Positions 60,400 through 64,000 of a stretch of 64,000 bases of DNA are shown here, piece by piece (the first letter of the stretch is position 1; the number at the start of each line of letters is the position of its first letter). Position numbers and translations under genes: made by a program. Below the pieces are notes generated by a model. That model worked only from the letters and a program-made list of their open reading frames with translations, did no database searches and was not told the origin of the DNA. Origin of the DNA: Polytrichum commune (taxonomy: Eukaryota > Streptophyta > Polytrichopsida > Polytrichales > Polytrichaceae). The stretch is taken from positions 21,299,666-21,363,665 of the forward strand of contig OX485807.1 in NCBI GenBank assembly GCA_950295325.1, in the 5' to 3' direction.

Positions 60400-61692
60400 T
60401 GTGCCAATTTAATCAGTTGAGCTTAATCATATAACAAAACTTTTGATCTTCAGTGAACCGTGTTGTAATTAACAAGGGGAAGTCTGAAATTGGAGAAGTC
60501 TTCCTGATTCCAAAAATTTTCAACTACCGAAACTAGGTCTCAATAAGAAAATGGCACGGAACAAGAAATTTTTGGCAGAAAGATTAGACCGAATTATATC
60601 GAGAACGCGTCTTTGCACGCTACATAAGTGAGAATCTACACAGGAACGAACTAACAGGTGGCTGAAAAGTCCTTCGTCACATGCAAATTACACAGAAAAG
60701 AACTGAAATGACTAAGTAGAATTGCAGCTACACAATCTGCATAGAAGATTGCCGAAGCAAAAAGAGAGCTGGACTTACAAACCCTAAAATTTGCCTAGAA
60801 TCTGCTTGAAAGGGAATGTGTGATGTATGAGGAGCCTGCATAGAAGATTGCCGAAGCAAAAAGAGAGCTGGACTTACAAACCCTAAAATTTGCCTAGAAT
60901 CTGCTTGAAAGGGAATGTGTGATGTATGAGGAGCCTGCAGTTGAGCTCCTTTGTGAGGCAGGCAGGATATGGCTGCACCATAGCTTTGACTTCTCATCCA
61001 TTTTGGATGATATTCATCAGGGCTTGCCTTTCAAGGACAAGAATTTAAGAGAATACCACCAAATGAAAAAAATTCAACTCCATCTATAAATGTATAAATT
61101 TTTCGATGGGACGGTGTGTATAAATGTCCCCTAGATAGAAATAATTGACGGGCACAATGTAAATGGAAAGTGAAATTTGCAGAGGGGGAATATACTCCTC
61201 TCTGTGTTGGAACTAGAAAGTGACTTTCAGTATGCATGGAAAAAAATGGATTGCATAAAATTGTTGGTGGGGACCCGAGATCATTGTGGCATGTTGCACT
61301 AATTTTTATTTTTCCATGTTAGTCTCATTATTCAAACCTTGCTCAAAGTTTTGGAATGTTTTAGGGTTTGTTTCCATTTTTCAAGAATCTCAAGATATAA
61401 AGTGCAACAAATCCACTCATGCAACATTCAAATTGAGTGATTGCGATGATGACCACATTCCACTCACATGTTTGACAACAAGACAGATCTATTCTCATAT
61501 GTTGGGCCCCCTACCCCACATGGAAGTGCTCGGACATGATATCAATAATTTAATCATTGAAATTGAATATCAATTTCAACTTGTGTTGAATCGTGAAAAT
61601 GCAGTGAGACATGCGTCAAGTGTAGACCTTTCTCTAAATTGCAATTATAAACTGCCTGAAGATTTCTATTCCTCCAAAAGAATGTAGATACA
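60400..61692. other. Intergenic DNA between the two right-hand genes
   Basis: This contains the promoter side of the plastid-protein gene and the 3' flank of the TRM1-like gene. A plus-strand open frame (ATG near 61316, stop at 61687) of about 123 codons ends just below the TRM1-like stop; it has no domain and is probably fortuitous. Confidence 0.45.
60739..60936. repeat. Perfect 99-bp tandem duplication upstream of the plastid-protein gene
   Basis: 60739-60837 and 60838-60936 read the same at every base. The unit begins GCATAGAAGATTGCCGAAGC and contains AAACCCTAAAATTTGCC. It lies about 340 bp upstream of the ATG of the plastid-protein gene. Confidence 0.95.
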
Positions 61693-63912
61693 CTAAGCTG
61701 CCATAGTCAGAACCCGGGCAATTTCAACACATTGGCTTAAAGAGCAATTAGTTTTTATTGCATTAGGTGCTATATGTGACCGGCTGGCTGCAAATCCTTC
61801 CTGCAAAGTTCCATAATCACACATTTTTAGTCCACAAGCTCAATATTCTTGCTGAACTAGAAGCATAGACTCAGCCTGCTATCCACAGACATCATAAAGT
61901 CTGCAAATGCTTCAAAGAAACAAAGTTTTCATCTCCTTGAATTGGTAAAGTGCGGGTCAGATTATCATACATTAGATTTTTTTTCAAAAAAAGAAACACA
62001 TGTCATCATGTGTGTGGTTTAAATCTAAAATATGACATGTAAATTCAATTTAAGCAGAGATGTGCCCAATCAGACCTGAATGTACAGTGACTGTCTGTTT
62101 GTTACCTCATGCAAAGCAGTAATTAGACGAGCTCGTCTCGGGGTTGAGAATTTTCCCCTCTTTGAAATCTGCATAATGTGTAGAATTTGGTCAGAGAGAT
62201 GACACCCACTAACTGTAATTGATTGACCAAAGCAAATTGCTAGACTTTGACATGTAGCAATCTGACCACCTGTTTGCACCAAGTAGACACTTGAAAAGCC
62301 TTCCACAACTGTTAGGAATTGTGAGCTATTTTTGTCCACAAGAACAACCCAAGGTAAGTTCTTGTGATACCATAGAGTGCTTCGTGCTTTGGCTTTTAAT
62401 GTATGATTATTCTTGAACTATTTTGCTGTGTGGCAGTCTTACATTGCATTAGAACAGTTCAAATCCACATGGAAATCATAGTTTGACATAGAAAAAGACG
62501 AATCAGGAAGCACCTCAAAGTATTGTTCACAAGACTTTCTTACTCACCTCATCAAGCTCAATGTAACCAACTTGTAAATCCGGATGGCTTTCTTCCAGCA
62601 TTACATCAAGGAGTTCCTTCAACTTCCGATCTTCAGCTGAGACAGTGGCCAAATTTCTATAATCGGCACCAGGTTCTAAATCCCTCTCTATCCAGCCCCA
62701 ACACTTGGCCATTTCAATCATATCCTTCAAGTCATTGATGTTATGCAAAGGGCCAGTCCATAGAGGACCACACACAGTCATTGAGGAAGACACCTGGCAA
62801 TAACAAAGCATAAGGATTCTCATTTTCTCCAAATCAGATGTTATTTCTCATATACTATAATTGTTCACACCTTGTAAAGTCCAGATGATTAAAAGGTAAA
62901 TGAAACTACAATGAAAACAAACAATGACAAGACTGTTTCTTCAGTGTCTTTCACTTCGTTCAATGTCTTTGACAAACTTGCTCAAATTCAACAGAACATT
63001 TTGTTGTGGGCCTAACCTCTGAAGGTAATGAGCATAAGCACTTGATGCGGCCAAGAGCATTCCACTGGATGACTTGTGTTTCACCACATATGTTGCAATT
63101 TGCAACGAATTTGTAATGCCTGTGAACAAATTACTCAGCAATTTGCACAGATGCATGACTACAGACCGAACTTCTGAGTAACATATGTTCGATTTCCAAG
63201 CTTCCCCACAGCACGTTTGCCTTTCAATTTGAAACTTCCATATCAAAATACCAATCCTGAGAAACTCGCATCAATGCCTCAATCCCCTAAGTCTATCTAA
63301 AGAAACATGAAGAACTCTTCAACAGATCATTTCGCAATATTCAAATCAGCCCCCTTCCTGAGAAAGGATGCAATCCTCTGTACAATTACAACAACTTTGA
63401 AACTCACACTTTGAAGCCCATGTAAAGAAAAAAGTATAGACTATCACGTTGACATTGATCAGGCAAAAGGTTCACGAAATTGTACATCACAAACTTCCAA
63501 AGGCAAAATTATCATGTAGAAACAATAAATTGTCGAAATTTCATTACAAATTGATGATGAATGTGTCATAATTGCATGACTCTCTTGTTTTCTTCAAATA
63601 TATGCCTCATTGTGCTACTATAAAGAAATTGTTACCATATGAATGATACAAACAATATAGGATAATTACATTATACACCACCCTTTGGAAAATTTTGATG
63701 TAAACACTCACTTTGTCTGAAGCATTTTGTTGGGAAGTACGCGAAGCATGACACGGAAGACAGGGCCGTGAAATGAGTAATGTGAGAATACTGGATAAAC
63801 ATGCATGTTGCGAAGAGCTGCCTCTCGTACCACGCCCCCAATCAGCATTCGCACCCCCAATTCATTGGCAAAACTCATGGGTTTTATGTAGGCCCCATAC
63901 GATGCTAATGCA
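61693..63912 (-). CDS. tRNA (guanine-26 N2)-dimethyltransferase, TRM1 family, C-terminal part
   Basis: TRM1 enzymes make N2,N2-dimethylguanosine at tRNA position 26 using S-adenosylmethionine. Six exons are visible: 63912-63712, 63119-63017, 62793-62548, 62168-62106 and 61800-61693 join in frame with GT-AG sites to a TAG at 61693, and the remaining 5' exon(s) with the SAM-binding core lie beyond 64000. The first visible exon has ALASYGAYIKPMSFANELGV, then RMLIGGVVREAA. The next holds a CNICGE zinc-ligand motif, then CGPLWTGPLHNINDLKDMIE, a TRM1 signature. ISKRGKFSTPRRARLITALH follows, and the last exon reads FAASRSHIAPNAIKTNC, the conserved C-terminal block. Plants have cytosolic/nuclear and a more divergent TRM1-like paralogue; the Ala-Ser-Tyr-Gly version seems closer to the latter, but compartment cannot be judged without the N-terminus. 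(Five exons are listed; the sixth is implied off the edge.). Confidence 0.88.
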
Positions 63913-64000
63913 CTTGCGAACATACATGCAAAAACATGTTATTCCTGATCACACAAAGAGCATCTCATAAGTTTTGAGGGCCCTCACAATTACATGCTCG

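Noticed and set aside
61286-61687. 133-codon plus-strand open frame beside the TRM1-like gene
   Set aside because: It needs a GTG start for full length, has no domain, and faces the 3' end of a well-supported gene. Treated as fortuitous.

Overview
The window looks like nuclear DNA of a land plant. Coding exons have GT-AG introns of roughly 0.1 to 2 kb. One protein starts with a chloroplast-transit-like leader, one is a plant nodulin-like/NFD4-type MFS transporter, and the flanks are AT-rich and full of decayed transposons and MITEs. Protein details (the NFD4-like carrier and the transposase type) recall seed-free plants such as bryophytes, lycophytes or ferns, but I cannot fix the taxon from sequence alone. 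There is no bacterial, plasmid or CRISPR content.

Five host genes are supported. Left part: eL36 ribosomal protein (minus, 2121-2453), a proteasome assembly chaperone 1 homologue (plus, 6 exons, 9192-11482) and an NFD4/nodulin-like major facilitator (minus, 3 exons, 15940-19412). Right part, both minus: a plastid-targeted protein that I do not recognise (2 exons, 57662-60399) and the C-terminal half of a TRM1-type tRNA (guanine-26 N2) dimethyltransferase (61693-63912) whose 5' exons lie past the right edge. The genes are unrelated housekeeping functions, and no operon-like logic is expected.

From about 20 kb to 57 kb there is no convincing host gene. Three layers can be read there and at 5.5-8.3 kb. 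(1) A TIR element (5491-8253) is filled by an indel-free array of 72-bp units (34 full copies) with a 504-bp higher-order repeat; diverged relatives of the unit lie at 25.5 and 26.8 kb. (2) A large decayed Mutator-like DNA transposon (about 35035-45883) has a SWIM-type transposase relic on minus and a second, unrecognised gene on plus. A 3.8-kb element with short TIRs and a 5-bp duplication (40332-44151) is inserted into the second gene and carries its own coiled-coil ORF. (3) Many MITE or foldback copies are present: a Tourist-like family with TAA/TTA duplications (28.2, 30.3, 32.4 and 47.4 kb), a 93-bp element nested in one of them with a 10-bp duplication, a family recognised by a conserved ~200-bp core (at least eight copies), and several foldbacks.

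Gene models were spliced by eye; each quoted junction keeps the reading frame and uses GT-AG sites. Element ends marked 'about' are approximate.
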